Below, piece after piece: positions 28,801-36,248 of a DNA stretch of 52,044 bases. The stretch covers positions 1 through 52,044 of the forward strand of contig JAIPKB010000013.1 in NCBI GenBank assembly GCA_021733795.1, given 5' to 3'. Every line of letters begins with the position of its first letter. Position 1 is the first letter of the stretch. The stretch is from Akkermansiaceae bacterium (GTDB taxonomy: Bacteria; Verrucomicrobiota; Verrucomicrobiia; Verrucomicrobiales; Akkermansiaceae). Position numbers and translations under genes: made by a program. Under the pieces are notes generated by a model that had not been told where the DNA came from, searched no databases, and worked only from the letters and a program-made list of their open reading frames with translations.

Positions 28801-30270
28801 GGCGCTGTTGAGCACCTGGGCGTCGGGCCCGATGAAGGCGGTGTCATCGACCGTGGCGGAGGTCGATTTCCACCCTCCGCCATTGGCGTGCTGCACCATA
28901 CCGGCATGGCTCCGCACCGGATAGATCACATGCTTCGGTGCGGCATTGGTGAAGGCAACCGCATAGGGAAACTGCAGTCCGGCGTCGGTCAGATAGGCCC
29001 GCCATGCCGGGTCCGCGATTTTCATCGGCTTGGGGGTGGCGATAACCACCAGATAGAGCTTGGATTGGTCGGCTGAGAGTGTGATCGAGTTGGTGCCGGT
29101 GTTCCAGAGTGACGAGTAGCTGGCACCACCGCCGGTATCGACAGCGACCAGGCAGGCACGCCAGTCCGACTGCCGGACCGGGTCGCACTGGGGTTTGAAA
29201 TCGCAGCTCACGGTGGTACCGGGAGTGGCCGCCAGGGGAATGAAGTTGAAGCCGAACTCCATCGGCAGGTGGGCGCGGGCGGGTCGATACCAACCACTGG
29301 TGCCGGGCATTTTCACCAGCGGGGTCCGGCATCGTTGATAGAAATTCCAGGCTGTTCCGGGGTCGGCGCTGTTTTCACCCGCATTTGCCTGTTCCAGCCA
29401 TCGCTTGCGTTCGAAATCCCAGGTGACCATCCTTTTGGCCATGTCGCCCCACAGATCATTCATCGCACCGGCCTTGTCGGGGGAACCGGAGGCGTCGAGG
29501 CGGATCATCCGGTCGAGGATATATTCATTGACCTGTTGGTCGGGGGTGGCGTTGGTCCATATTTCATTGACCCACGCCGCGCCATACCTGGGATCCTCGC
29601 GCGCGGCCTCCCAGATCATGAACGAGTCATAGTAATCACGACCGTGGCATGGATAATACATTCCGTTCCAAATATAGCCACCGGCCTGGGGGTAGGAGTT
29701 GAGGAATTGAAGCTGCATCCAGTTGGCGGTGCATTCCCACCACGCTCCCGAGCTGTTGGTGCCGTTGAACCCGCCGGCGGTGATCTGCCAGGCGTGGCCG
29801 AACTCGTGAGGAGTGGCCCCCGAGGGCGGATCGAAACGGCAGTACCCGGTGTTCGCCATCGCGTATCCGAAGCCACCGCCATCCATGCTCGAATAGGCAC
29901 CGCCGCCACCGCCATCGTCCCAAGTCATTAGAAAATTGAAATTAGCCCGGTATTTGTTGCCATCGGGCCGGGTCGCCGACTCGTTGATGTCATGGAGCCC
30001 GAGTTCCACCACCCAGCGGTTCCAGGCCTGCTCGAACATCTGGAGGTTGCCCTGGGCCAGTTGTTCGGTCATCGGCGTGCCGGTGTCCCGGTTGTAGTGC
30101 CCGAAGTTCAGCCTGAAGTGATCGGAACGCCGGGTCTCGGTATCCGGATCCTGGTTGGAATACTGGGATTCGTTATCGAGATAGGCCTGTGCCGCAGACA
30201 TTCCTGCCGCGGCCAACCAAGCGGCGGCCATCCACGCCGTCAACCGGGAAAGGGATGTTGCTGTCATCAT
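22900..30270 (-). CDS. Secreted 2456-residue putative zinc metallopeptidase (DUF6055/Svx-like) with left-handed beta-helix and many binding modules
   Basis: Signal peptide about 1-29 (ends SAAQA). Residues 30-440 resemble the Svx/AvrXca (DUF6055) family: SDHFRLNFG near 50 and ATPHEFGHAWQ with H155, E156 and H159, plus E179 in WWECTANW as possible third zinc ligand. Residues about 473-590 are a run of hexapeptide-like turns (NARIEDHAVVRNSAKV and similar), predicting a left-handed beta-helix. Then LamG (633-833), Fn3/Ig-like domains (840-1120), an OB-like domain (1140-1225), two regulatory-like domains (1228-1405), LamG-like module (1415-1640), InlB repeat, three cadherin-like repeats (1713-2015), a SINVG domain (2016-2222), a fourth cadherin-like repeat, and a C-terminal domain with ADPDHDGLKNLAEYALGTDP ending FIRLRF. 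It starts 16 nt after the esterase stop, so both share a transcript. Peptidase activity is predicted, not shown. Confidence 0.82.
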   Translation of the reverse strand: MMTATSLSRLTAWMAAAWLAAAGMSAAQAYLDNESQYSNQDPDTETRRSDHFRLNFGHYNRDTGTPMTEQLAQGNLQMFEQAWNRWVVELGLHDINESATRPDGNKYRANFNFLMTWDDGGGGGAYSSMDGGGFGYAMANTGYCRFDPPSGATPHEFGHAWQITAGGFNGTNSSGAWWECTANWMQLQFLNSYPQAGGYIWNGMYYPCHGRDYYDSFMIWEAAREDPRYGAAWVNEIWTNATPDQQVNEYILDRMIRLDASGSPDKAGAMNDLWGDMAKRMVTWDFERKRWLEQANAGENSADPGTAWNFYQRCRTPLVKMPGTSGWYRPARAHLPMEFGFNFIPLAATPGTTVSCDFKPQCDPVRQSDWRACLVAVDTGGGASYSSLWNTGTNSITLSADQSKLYLVVIATPKPMKIADPAWRAYLTDAGLQFPYAVAFTNAAPKHVIYPVRSHAGMVQHANGGGWKSTSATVDDTAFIGPDAQVLNSAQVRGNARIEDHAVVRNSAKVRDHAVVSGHAEVRDNAQVYGNAKVRDWGRVFGYVEIYENARVIEHGNCGDGDATTHTKVYGNAIIKGTTYVYNTSTLNGGLIMDGDSANGNGTVPSSTGVHFGWGWGADVGRFNSLPDNDFLFARHSFETDNAVFAMDEFGINHGFTMNGCRTAKDTGTSVRGGRVLPLDGTSQYVELHNSVNDFKDSTFTLWFKQSGGGPDQCLWSLGDGASKVMYLTANAAGAGALRLVITNGTTTHTLDGPVIPTNTWKHVAVVFSGTTCTIYLDGVAVADNPAMTLFPDSLNAPLMENANYLGRGNGGNYFQGSLDDFRCYMRSLSAGDVLSLFNTAAPAPVTIAADTTAPSPDAATWLVAPISNGDSSATMSATPGTDASAWVEYYFTCVSGGGHDSGWVSFHKYTDVGLTPGSAPAYTVKMRDRNGNTTAESPSASLTPATSSAGSAGFSYGPIGIANGQITMTATEVANASGKAEYKFDRTLPTVASSGWQSSPSWTNTGLTTGTSYTYTVTVRDGRGNTSDPSAPASALARDDAGPALPIPVAHWQMLPYATIDNKVSMTAQAASDPSGVEYQFHCISGGGPDSAWQAGATFVTTTLADGTYVYQYKVRDKSARNNESSFSTSYPAKITQTTGYHSYTLEQVLAGTDDWLVSFPATVMKVNGDNYQVKNLATGNTITVKPDTYGLATDPALALRNVTVKGHLYTFGGSREVTYASLTSTGTPALYTISGRVTNASGTGIAGATVCFSDVANPAVNPIVTATTDASGNFSKGVTTGTWYVAATSSFYNTSADQMAAVNTTDVSGVDFTLLGNANVTGVISRADDGTPLAGASVYFSRSPGASAAPVFTAAADAVGNYSQAVQDGVWYVAAAADGYYTSADKMITVNGAAVGDIGFALKDNARSIPQTADLLFSAITDSLPASGATGAWPAYLPSGPDLTSMGSPTVQLANGVKWAEHLYADGDGFLQSTSNSAIPINGATIIVAAKPERNTTGTSWTSIVDLFYNRLVLGIRNSTGRINVCRNGTWASSATAIPSGQATILTLVVQPTGRYKVFANGVEVMNVTTTSDMTSLVPNVAGPYANAINVGRNNPDGWTTFNGGIGDVFVYKVALAGPERQQLEADMTAKFLSTDHTITATAGSGGTINPSGAVPVVPGGSQTFTITPLAGYLIGEVSVDGVPQGALGSYTFNNVVANRSIGATFVAGTNTPPTISTIATQEIAANTSTGALAFTVGDAQTPAVSLTLSGSSDNPALVPTANIVFGGSGANRTVTVTPAAAMSGSATITLTVGDGTATGASEFVLNVTTPPGAPSISVIADQTTDEDHATAAIPFTVADSDTPVDALTVSGSSSSPSLVPDSNIVFGGSGADRTITLTPLPNQAGACVISLTVSDGSFPVVTAFQVTVNPVNDPPTISHVADLSIAQDSATAPIAVVVNDVETEVAALALTAVSSNPALVPETHIAIGGSGADRSVVITPAAGQSGSAVITLTVSDGSTTASDTFALTVTPAVSAATVSINVGANGPIDAADVAGAVPVGHWNNLLATSNPVAAAGSLVDSSGAGVAGMSVSFQGGQNSFNAGFDPNTNLLSGFLSGSPMSATLSGIPYPKYDVYVYYSGFFSNHSLAWRLNDVTGTPVVLDTQYSVRGSVSSGNVFTANGDHHVLSQYATLAAADAAAAAGTGGTYLKFSGVTASAIKIEEISNNGGNESGFTGIQVVNASAGSAPVVSDIVDQTTAENTPTAALPFTVSDAETPAASLTVTAASSNPTLVPESNIVLGGSDANRSVTVTPAADRSGSAVITLSVSDGTFTTLESFVLTITSVPPSQPQYSDWQGEHFSPEKITAGDAAESADPDHDGLKNLAEYALGTDPLASTPLPTAALTSEGLVLTFERPAGLPDVIYTAESSDDLIDWTPRALELVADGPVQTMRAVDPLTAGDPARRFIRLRFTKL

Positions 30271-30286
30271 GATGATATCAAACGAT

Positions 30287-33200
30287 TCAGGTTGCTTTGG
30301 TCGCCACCACTCGTGCGAACACCCGGGCGACCGATGGCGGGGCCACCGTCACCTCCACCTCGACCACATCGTTTTCCGGTGCCTCGGCATCCGTCACCAC
30401 GGTGGCCACCATCGTCACGCTCAAGCCCCCGGGGCCGGTCTGTCCGGAGGAGAACCAGTTTTCGAGATCGGTGGTCCATTGATAGGTGGCGGTGACATCG
30501 GCCGGCGGGGAATTGCTGCGGGTGTGGCGGAATTTAAAACCCGATTCCCCTGCCGCCACCGCGAACAGTCCGCCATCGGCCTGCGAAGGATCATTGCCGA
30601 AGTAGCTTTCAATCCCGTTCATCAGGCCGTCGCCATCCGGGTCTTCGCCGAACCCGGTAGCGCTGCCGACACCGGAAAAGCCGCTGATCCAGGTGGCGTA
30701 GGTGTTGGCGGGAGTGGTGTTGATGACTTGGAGACCGGCGAGGCCATCCTGTTCGAAGCCCGCCTGATCCGGCAGTCCCAGGCTGGTGAGGGTCAGGCTG
30801 GAGCCGGTCAGGCCCGTGAATTTCAGATAGTTACCGCCAGCGGATCCCCCGGCGGCATCCGCCAGGGCGGTGGCTTCAGAGGTTGTCTGGTACGGTACAT
30901 AGCCGCTGAGGCCGCCGCCCGGGTTCGGTCCGCGCAGACCGTAGAGGGTCGTGACGCCGTCCGTCCACGCCTGCACCTGCTTGGCGACAAACCCGGTATA
31001 GTAGATATATACGTCGTAGCTGGCATAGGGGATCTGGGCCAGGTTGACCACGGCATCACCCATGGCATCTCCCTGGTGGTGGAGGAAGTTCGAATACATG
31101 TCGGCGCGGGCGTCACCCCACGCGTTGAAGGTGTCCTTGTTCCAACCGGTGAACGAGATGTCCATCGTAGAGGTGGCTCCCGCGTCGTCCATCAGATTGG
31201 TGCCGACGGCACTGGCCACGGTCGTCAGGTTGTTCCAGCTGGCAACCGGAACCACACCCAGGGTGCCGGTCACGTCATGAGCCGTATCAAAGCCGCCCAC
31301 GTTGATGCTGATGGCCTTGGCACCCCCGGTCGGCGGTGCCGTCACCGTCACCACGAAGGTTGAAGTGGCGGTCAGCGATCCATCGCTGACGGTGAGCGTG
31401 ACCGTGGCCGTGCCGGTCTGGTTGGCGGCGGGAGTCACGCGCACGGTACGGTTGGCTCCGCTGCCGCCGAGGACGATGTTGGAGTTGGGAACCAGGGTGG
31501 TGTTCGAGGAGCCCGCGGTTACTGTTAGATCAGCCGCCGCGGTTTGGTTGTCACCCACGGTGAATGCCAGAACCGCAGTCGAGGTGTTGGCCGTGATGCT
31601 TTGGTCCGCCACGGTGGAAATGGTGGGTGGCGTGTTGCCGGTCGAGGCGAAGGTGGCGGAAATCGTGTGGTTGGCGGTGACATTGGTGAAGGTATGACCC
31701 GCCACCGCGCCCACACTGCCGCCATCCACCAGCACGTCGGCGATCGTATAGCCGGGGTCCGGCGCGATAGTGAAGGCCTGGTTTGCACCATCATTGACCA
31801 TCACCGCTCCGGACGGGGTGATCGAGCCACCCGCACCGGCGGACGAGTTGATGGTGTGACTGGTGCCGCTGGCGGTAAGCCGGTTGACCAGATAGGTTTC
31901 CAGTTCGACGCGTTCGGGGTCGTTGAGAGCCGTGGTATAGACGAATGAGTCACCGTAATAACCGTTGTAGGTCGTCCATCCATCAGGCCAGTTGCGGCCG
32001 AAGGTGACGTTGTTCGCAAAACCACCCGCCACCCCCGGCACGATTGCCGACATGTCGCTGGTGGTGGTGACGTCCATCACCAGAATGCCGTTGGCATGGA
32101 CCTTGTAGGTTCCATTTTGCTGAACCACCAGGCTCAGGATGGTGGTCTGGCCATTGGGAATGGTTGCGGTGCTGGTATCGTTCGATCCGTTGCGACGCAC
32201 AACGACCCTGCCGGTGCCGTTCATGATCCCCAAGACCAGGCGGTCATAGAAGAAGTCCACGATCGAGGTCCATCCGGGATCGCTTCCGAAGCGGGTCGGC
32301 TTGGCGACCACGACAATGGTGGCACCGGTGCAGGGAATCGGTGAGGCAATCGTCCCCAGATTGAGGCAATCCGAATCCACGTAGGCGTTTTTCACGAACT
32401 TGCGATCCCCAATCACCTCGACCGTTGGAGCATTCTGCTGGGCCAAGGTCTTGCCGGCCGGGAGGTAGGAAGCCCACGAGTTGATGTTGCCGCTGGCGGG
32501 CAGGTTGTCGGTCAGGAACGAGCAGTACAGCTTGCCGGTCTGAGGCACGCTCCCACTACCGCCGGTTCCGGTGAAGGTCGCGGTGATCGCATGGGCTGCG
32601 GTGACGTTGGTGAAGGTATAACGGCTGACCGCTCCGACATTCACCCCGTCGACGGTGACCTTGGAGATGGTGAATCCGCCCTGCGGGGTGATATTGAAAG
32701 TCTGGTCGCTGCCGTAGGTCACCACCGTTTCCCCGTTCGGCGTGATCGAGCCGCCATAACCGGCCTGCGCGGTGATCGGAAAGGTAAAGGTCGCCTGGAT
32801 CGTGTGGTTTTCCCGGACATTCGCAAAGGTGTGGCTGGTGCGCGGTCCCATGGATCTGCCATCGACCCAGAGCGTCACGATGGTTCCGGGGCTGGAGTTG
32901 ACCGTGAACGTCCGGGCACCGCCCGCAGTCACGCTGACCGCGCCGCCCGGGCTGATGGTGCCGCCGCCGGTGGCGGTGGCGGTGACCGTGAAATCCGGGG
33001 TGCTGTCGCCAAAGGTCGCGGAGATCGTGTGGTTGGCGGATAGCGGATCAAAGGTATAGGATTGGGGCGCACCGACCTGAACACCGTCCACTGTGACACT
33101 CTGGATGAATTTGCCGGCATCCGGGGTGATGGTGTAAAGGGTGGTCGCCCGTTTCAGGTAGGTTGAGGTTCCCGCGGGACTGATGCTCCCGCCGGATCCT

Positions 33201-34741
33201 GCCGTGGCCGTCACCGTGTATTTTGCGGTGACGTCATCGATGTAGAAGGGTGAGGCGGGCAAGCCATTGGCCACGCCATCCAGGGTCACCTTGTTATAGA
33301 GATTGGCACCCACCGGGTTCTGCCAACAGGCGTAGGCAACCTTGCGGGGACTCGCCACCGAGGGCGATGACACCACCACCGTGTCGCCCACGATCGCGGC
33401 CGTGGCGTCATACCAGGCCCCGCTGGCTCCCGCGATGGAGAATTTGTCGAGCGCTCCGCCGGCGACCTCCTGAGTCGGTTGATACCATTCCTTCGACCCC
33501 ACCATCAGGCCGTCTCCGACATGGTCGAACGAGCAGACCAGGGTGCCGCCTGAAACCGTGACATCCCTCAGCACCGGGCCGCTGGTCGCGGTGATCGGGC
33601 GGCCGTATTCGTTCTTCAACGCCCACAGCGCGAGCCGCTCGCCCACGTCGTACTTGTCCTTCGGGTGCCAGCCGTCCCAGATTTGATCGCCGTCCAGCGA
33701 GCTGCCGACATCCATGGCCGAGGCCATTCCCGAGTGAGGAAGCGCCATCGCCCTGGCCTGCTGGATCCGGGTGTCGGCATCCCATCCGCCGGAGAACAAC
33801 ACCGGCTCCGGACTGGTCTGCTGCTGCCCCCAATAAGCCAACTGTACGAAGTAGAACGCGAAGTCATCCATCCCCAGCATCCGTTGGTATCCCTGTGCCA
33901 GGGCTTTCATTTTCAGATAATAACTGTCGGCCGACTCGGTGGTGCTTTGGGCGTTCTCGCCCTGATACCAGATCATGCCTGTCGCCGGCAGCGGTGCATA
34001 GGGAAACACCATCCCATTGAAAAGACGGAACGGGCCCGACGGCAGGATGCTCTGGCTGTAAAGCGGTGCCAACACCGGAATGTCCGTCGCGCCATCGGGA
34101 GCGAGCCACGGGTCAATGGTGGTTCCGCCCACCGATGCGAGGTACAGGCCGAGCGGAATGGCCGAGCTTTGGTCCTGACAGATCTTCCTGGCGAAGTAAA
34201 AGGCAACCGCCGAGAACGTGCCGGCGGTGGAGGGACTGCACACCGTCCAACTGCCGTCAACCGTCTCAAGCGGGATCGAGGATTGGACCAGCGGCGCGCG
34301 GAACTGGCGGATGACCGGATAATTGGCGCTGTCGATGTCCACCTGCCGGTTGCAACTGGACAGCCACATGTCCATGTTCGACTGCCCGCTGCAGATCCAC
34401 ACGTCGCCGACCACCACGTTGGACAAGTTCACGGTGTTGGCTCCCGTCTCGGTGGCGGCCAGGTTTCCGCCCGCGGTTTTGGCCACCATCGGGTCCAATG
34501 AAACCTGCCACTTGCCCGCGCCGTCCGAGGTGGTGGTTTTGGTCTGGCCGTTGAACGTGACGGTGATGCCCTTGTTGGCGGCGGCGGTGCCGGAAACGGG
34601 GACCGGTTTGCCACGCTGGAGCACCATGTTGCTGCTGAACGGCGTACGAATCGCCACCGCCGCGCCCGCCGCCGCCAAGGCGACCGTCCAGGCGACGATT
34701 CCGATGATGAAGGTTCTGGCTAGCGAGGATGGGTGGCTCAT
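30287..34741 (-). CDS. Large secreted sialate O-acetylesterase fusion with lectin-like and surface modules
   Basis: 1484 residues, signal peptide about 1-30. Residues 31-490 are an SGNH/SASA esterase: ICSGQSNMDM with Ser121, ASVGGTTIDPW, WYQGENA near 258, and DGWHPKDKYDVGERL with His359. Three InlB-like repeats (505-727) and a LamG-like module (733-955) follow, in the same order as in the 936-residue paralog at 667-3477. Beyond that paralog come another InlB repeat, one cadherin-like repeat (1035-1135), a SINVG domain (1140-1345) and a C-terminal domain with EDPDGDGLMNGIESYFGNDP. First gene of the two-gene operon with the DUF6055-like peptidase and preceded by operator site 6. Expected role: extracellular deacetylation of glycans or glycoproteins while bound to substrate. 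Family is secure; substrate is inferred. Confidence 0.88.
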   Translation of the reverse strand: MSHPSSLARTFIIGIVAWTVALAAAGAAVAIRTPFSSNMVLQRGKPVPVSGTAAANKGITVTFNGQTKTTTSDGAGKWQVSLDPMVAKTAGGNLAATETGANTVNLSNVVVGDVWICSGQSNMDMWLSSCNRQVDIDSANYPVIRQFRAPLVQSSIPLETVDGSWTVCSPSTAGTFSAVAFYFARKICQDQSSAIPLGLYLASVGGTTIDPWLAPDGATDIPVLAPLYSQSILPSGPFRLFNGMVFPYAPLPATGMIWYQGENAQSTTESADSYYLKMKALAQGYQRMLGMDDFAFYFVQLAYWGQQQTSPEPVLFSGGWDADTRIQQARAMALPHSGMASAMDVGSSLDGDQIWDGWHPKDKYDVGERLALWALKNEYGRPITATSGPVLRDVTVSGGTLVCSFDHVGDGLMVGSKEWYQPTQEVAGGALDKFSIAGASGAWYDATAAIVGDTVVVSSPSVASPRKVAYACWQNPVGANLYNKVTLDGVANGLPASPFYIDDVTAKYTVTATAGSGGSISPAGTSTYLKRATTLYTITPDAGKFIQSVTVDGVQVGAPQSYTFDPLSANHTISATFGDSTPDFTVTATATGGGTISPGGAVSVTAGGARTFTVNSSPGTIVTLWVDGRSMGPRTSHTFANVRENHTIQATFTFPITAQAGYGGSITPNGETVVTYGSDQTFNITPQGGFTISKVTVDGVNVGAVSRYTFTNVTAAHAITATFTGTGGSGSVPQTGKLYCSFLTDNLPASGNINSWASYLPAGKTLAQQNAPTVEVIGDRKFVKNAYVDSDCLNLGTIASPIPCTGATIVVVAKPTRFGSDPGWTSIVDFFYDRLVLGIMNGTGRVVVRRNGSNDTSTATIPNGQTTILSLVVQQNGTYKVHANGILVMDVTTTSDMSAIVPGVAGGFANNVTFGRNWPDGWTTYNGYYGDSFVYTTALNDPERVELETYLVNRLTASGTSHTINSSAGAGGSITPSGAVMVNDGANQAFTIAPDPGYTIADVLVDGGSVGAVAGHTFTNVTANHTISATFASTGNTPPTISTVADQSITANTSTAVLAFTVGDNQTAAADLTVTAGSSNTTLVPNSNIVLGGSGANRTVRVTPAANQTGTATVTLTVSDGSLTATSTFVVTVTAPPTGGAKAISINVGGFDTAHDVTGTLGVVPVASWNNLTTVASAVGTNLMDDAGATSTMDISFTGWNKDTFNAWGDARADMYSNFLHHQGDAMGDAVVNLAQIPYASYDVYIYYTGFVAKQVQAWTDGVTTLYGLRGPNPGGGLSGYVPYQTTSEATALADAAGGSAGGNYLKFTGLTGSSLTLTSLGLPDQAGFEQDGLAGLQVINTTPANTYATWISGFSGVGSATGFGEDPDGDGLMNGIESYFGNDPSQADGGLFAVAAGESGFKFRHTRSNSPPADVTATYQWTTDLENWFSSGQTGPGGLSVTMVATVVTDAEAPENDVVEVEVTVAPPSVARVFARVVATKAT

Positions 34742-35064
34742 GTGGGGTTGTGGACGATTTCAGAAATACGGATGGCGGCTTTCCCGCGGAAGATGCAAGG
34801 AAATCTCCGGCTTCGGTGGCCGCCCCGCAAGCCTTATTGATGTTCATTTGGCGAAGCGATTGTCGGTTTCGCGAAACCGGCGGGCGTCGTACCGCCCATC
34901 GTCCCACAGAAGGCACCACATTGCTTTTCGGATTGGCGAGCATGCCGAAGCCAAAGCGGGGCTCGCAAAGCGAAAAAAGTCTCTTTCCGTGCCGCTCGGC
35001 ATTGCCACCCCGCTGCTTTTCCGCTACCTTTTTTTCCGGCACCTTCTTTCCACCCGCTTCCATC
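34742..35064. other. Divergent intergenic region between the esterase operon and the NYN gene
   Basis: 323 bp. It holds operator site 6 (34838-34877) facing the minus-strand operon. The half near the NYN gene has a T-rich stretch around 35020-35035 but no convincing Shine-Dalgarno sequence before ATG 35065. I see no small gene or structured RNA. Confidence 0.6.
34838..34877. promoter_or_regulatory. Composite direct-repeat operator, site 6 (esterase-metallopeptidase operon)
   Basis: GCGAA at 34851-34855 and 34871-34875 (20-bp period); the CAATG position holds TGATG (34838-34842). It lies about 97 nt upstream of the esterase start. The weaker 5' element makes it one of the three less conserved sites. 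Confidence 0.7.
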
Positions 35065-35865
35065 ATGACTGCCACCCACGCCAATAGCATCGCCCTTCTC
35101 ATCGACGCCGACAACGCACCTGCCGGGAAAATCGACTTCATCCTCTCGGAACTCGCCAGCCATGGCGTCGTCAACATCCGCCGCGCCTATGGCAACTGGA
35201 CGAAGTCCGATCTTTCCGGATGGGTCAAGGTGCTCCACGAGCACTCCATCCAGCCGATGCAGTCCTTCGATCTGGTCAAGGGCAAGAATGCCACTGACAT
35301 GGCGCTTGTGATCGACGCCATGGACTTGCTCTACACCAAGAAACTGAGTACATTCTGCCTCGTCTCATCCGACAGCGATTTCACCCCGCTCATCCAACGC
35401 CTGCGCGCCGATGGGAAGGAGGTCTTCGGCTTCGGCGAACAAAAGACGCCGGAACCTTTCATCGCGGCCTGTACCCGTTTCATCTATCTGGAGGGGAAAC
35501 CCGCCAAGGCTGGGCCGGGAGTCAAGGCAGCCGCCAAAACCAAACTCCAGACCTGCCAGAACCTCAAGAGCAACACCAAGCTAATCAACACCCTCCGCAA
35601 TGCCGTCAAAGCCTCCGCCGACGAGGAGGGCTGGGCGAACCTTCCCAACATCGCCAACCGCATCAACAACGAAAGCCCCCTCGACCACCGCACCTACGGC
35701 TTCAAGAAGCTGGTCGATCTCTTCGAGGCCATCGACCTGTTCGATGTGAAGCGGGAAAAATCCGGCACCCACACGGTGATCCTGGTGCGGATTGCCAAGG
35801 TGGGAGGAAAGAAGGTGAAAGTGAAAACTCCTCCTCCGGAGGACGATCTCGACATTCCATTCTGA
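35065..35865 (+). CDS. NYN-domain (LabA-like) putative RNase with C-terminal OST-HTH/LOTUS domain
   Basis: 266 residues. Start ATG 35065 is chosen because the NYN fold begins directly after it; the upstream frame has no family similarity and overlaps operator 6. N-terminal PIN-like NYN domain (about 7-145) with the acidic residues expected for metal-dependent RNA cleavage: IDADN (D14, D16), NATDMALVIDAMD (D78 onward) and SSDSDFTPL (D103, D105). A linker rich in Lys and Ala leads to an OST-HTH/LOTUS-like domain (about 170-258), known in such proteins to bind RNA. No signal peptide: cytoplasmic. It is the only clearly housekeeping-type gene here, without a composite operator in the gene-proximal part of its upstream region. 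Its role with its neighbours is unknown. Confidence 0.87.
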   Translation: MTATHANSIALLIDADNAPAGKIDFILSELASHGVVNIRRAYGNWTKSDLSGWVKVLHEHSIQPMQSFDLVKGKNATDMALVIDAMDLLYTKKLSTFCLVSSDSDFTPLIQRLRADGKEVFGFGEQKTPEPFIAACTRFIYLEGKPAKAGPGVKAAAKTKLQTCQNLKSNTKLINTLRNAVKASADEEGWANLPNIANRINNESPLDHRTYGFKKLVDLFEAIDLFDVKREKSGTHTVILVRIAKVGGKKVKVKTPPPEDDLDIPF

Positions 35866-36248
35866 AAGGAGCCTGCGCGGGCCAACCGGATCTTATCCAG
35901 CCAACAGGCATCGGCTGTCGCCTGAGCGAATTTGATGGGGAAAACACTGCCGACCCCACCATCTGCGGAAAACAACATTCATCTAAATAGACGAACCGTA
36001 CCGATTTAGCGAAGTTTTTTCTCCAATGGAGGTTGATTCGTTCACCTCCCATTGTCAAATGAAGACGCAACGCCCAATGCTGAAGGAGCGCCGCCCTCGG
36101 TCCGCAGGGACAATGGGGTGCGATAGCGGCGAGGCTTGGCGTTTGATCTTTCTCATCTCATTGGCTGGCCGGCGGGGACGCCCACCCTCCCTGAAGCGGG
36201 CGGGGCCGCCCACACCCTTTGGGGCGGGCCATTCTGGGGGCATGGGCC
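35866..36248. other. Convergent intergenic region with GC-rich inverted repeats and a relic half-site
   Basis: 383 bp between the stop of the NYN gene and the stop of the small secreted gene. It contains a lone GCGAA (36009-36013) with a weak ACGAA 18 bp before it, an imperfect inverted repeat (36025-36054, arms CAATGGAGGT and ACCTCCCATTG), and a GC-rich palindrome (36198-36211). The palindrome could end transcription of the cassette operon but has no U-run. A 90-codon frame at 36026-36295 has no family features and I do not call it a gene. Confidence 0.5.

Noticed and set aside
35991..36013. Possible tenth composite element (ACGAA at 35991, GCGAA at 36009)
   Set aside because: The period is 18 rather than 20-21, CAATG is missing at the required place, and the site lies between two gene ends where no promoter is needed. 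At most a relic.
36198..36211. GC-rich palindrome after the cassette operon
   Set aside because: Could be a terminator or a REP-type element, but there is no U-run and no second copy was recognised in the window.
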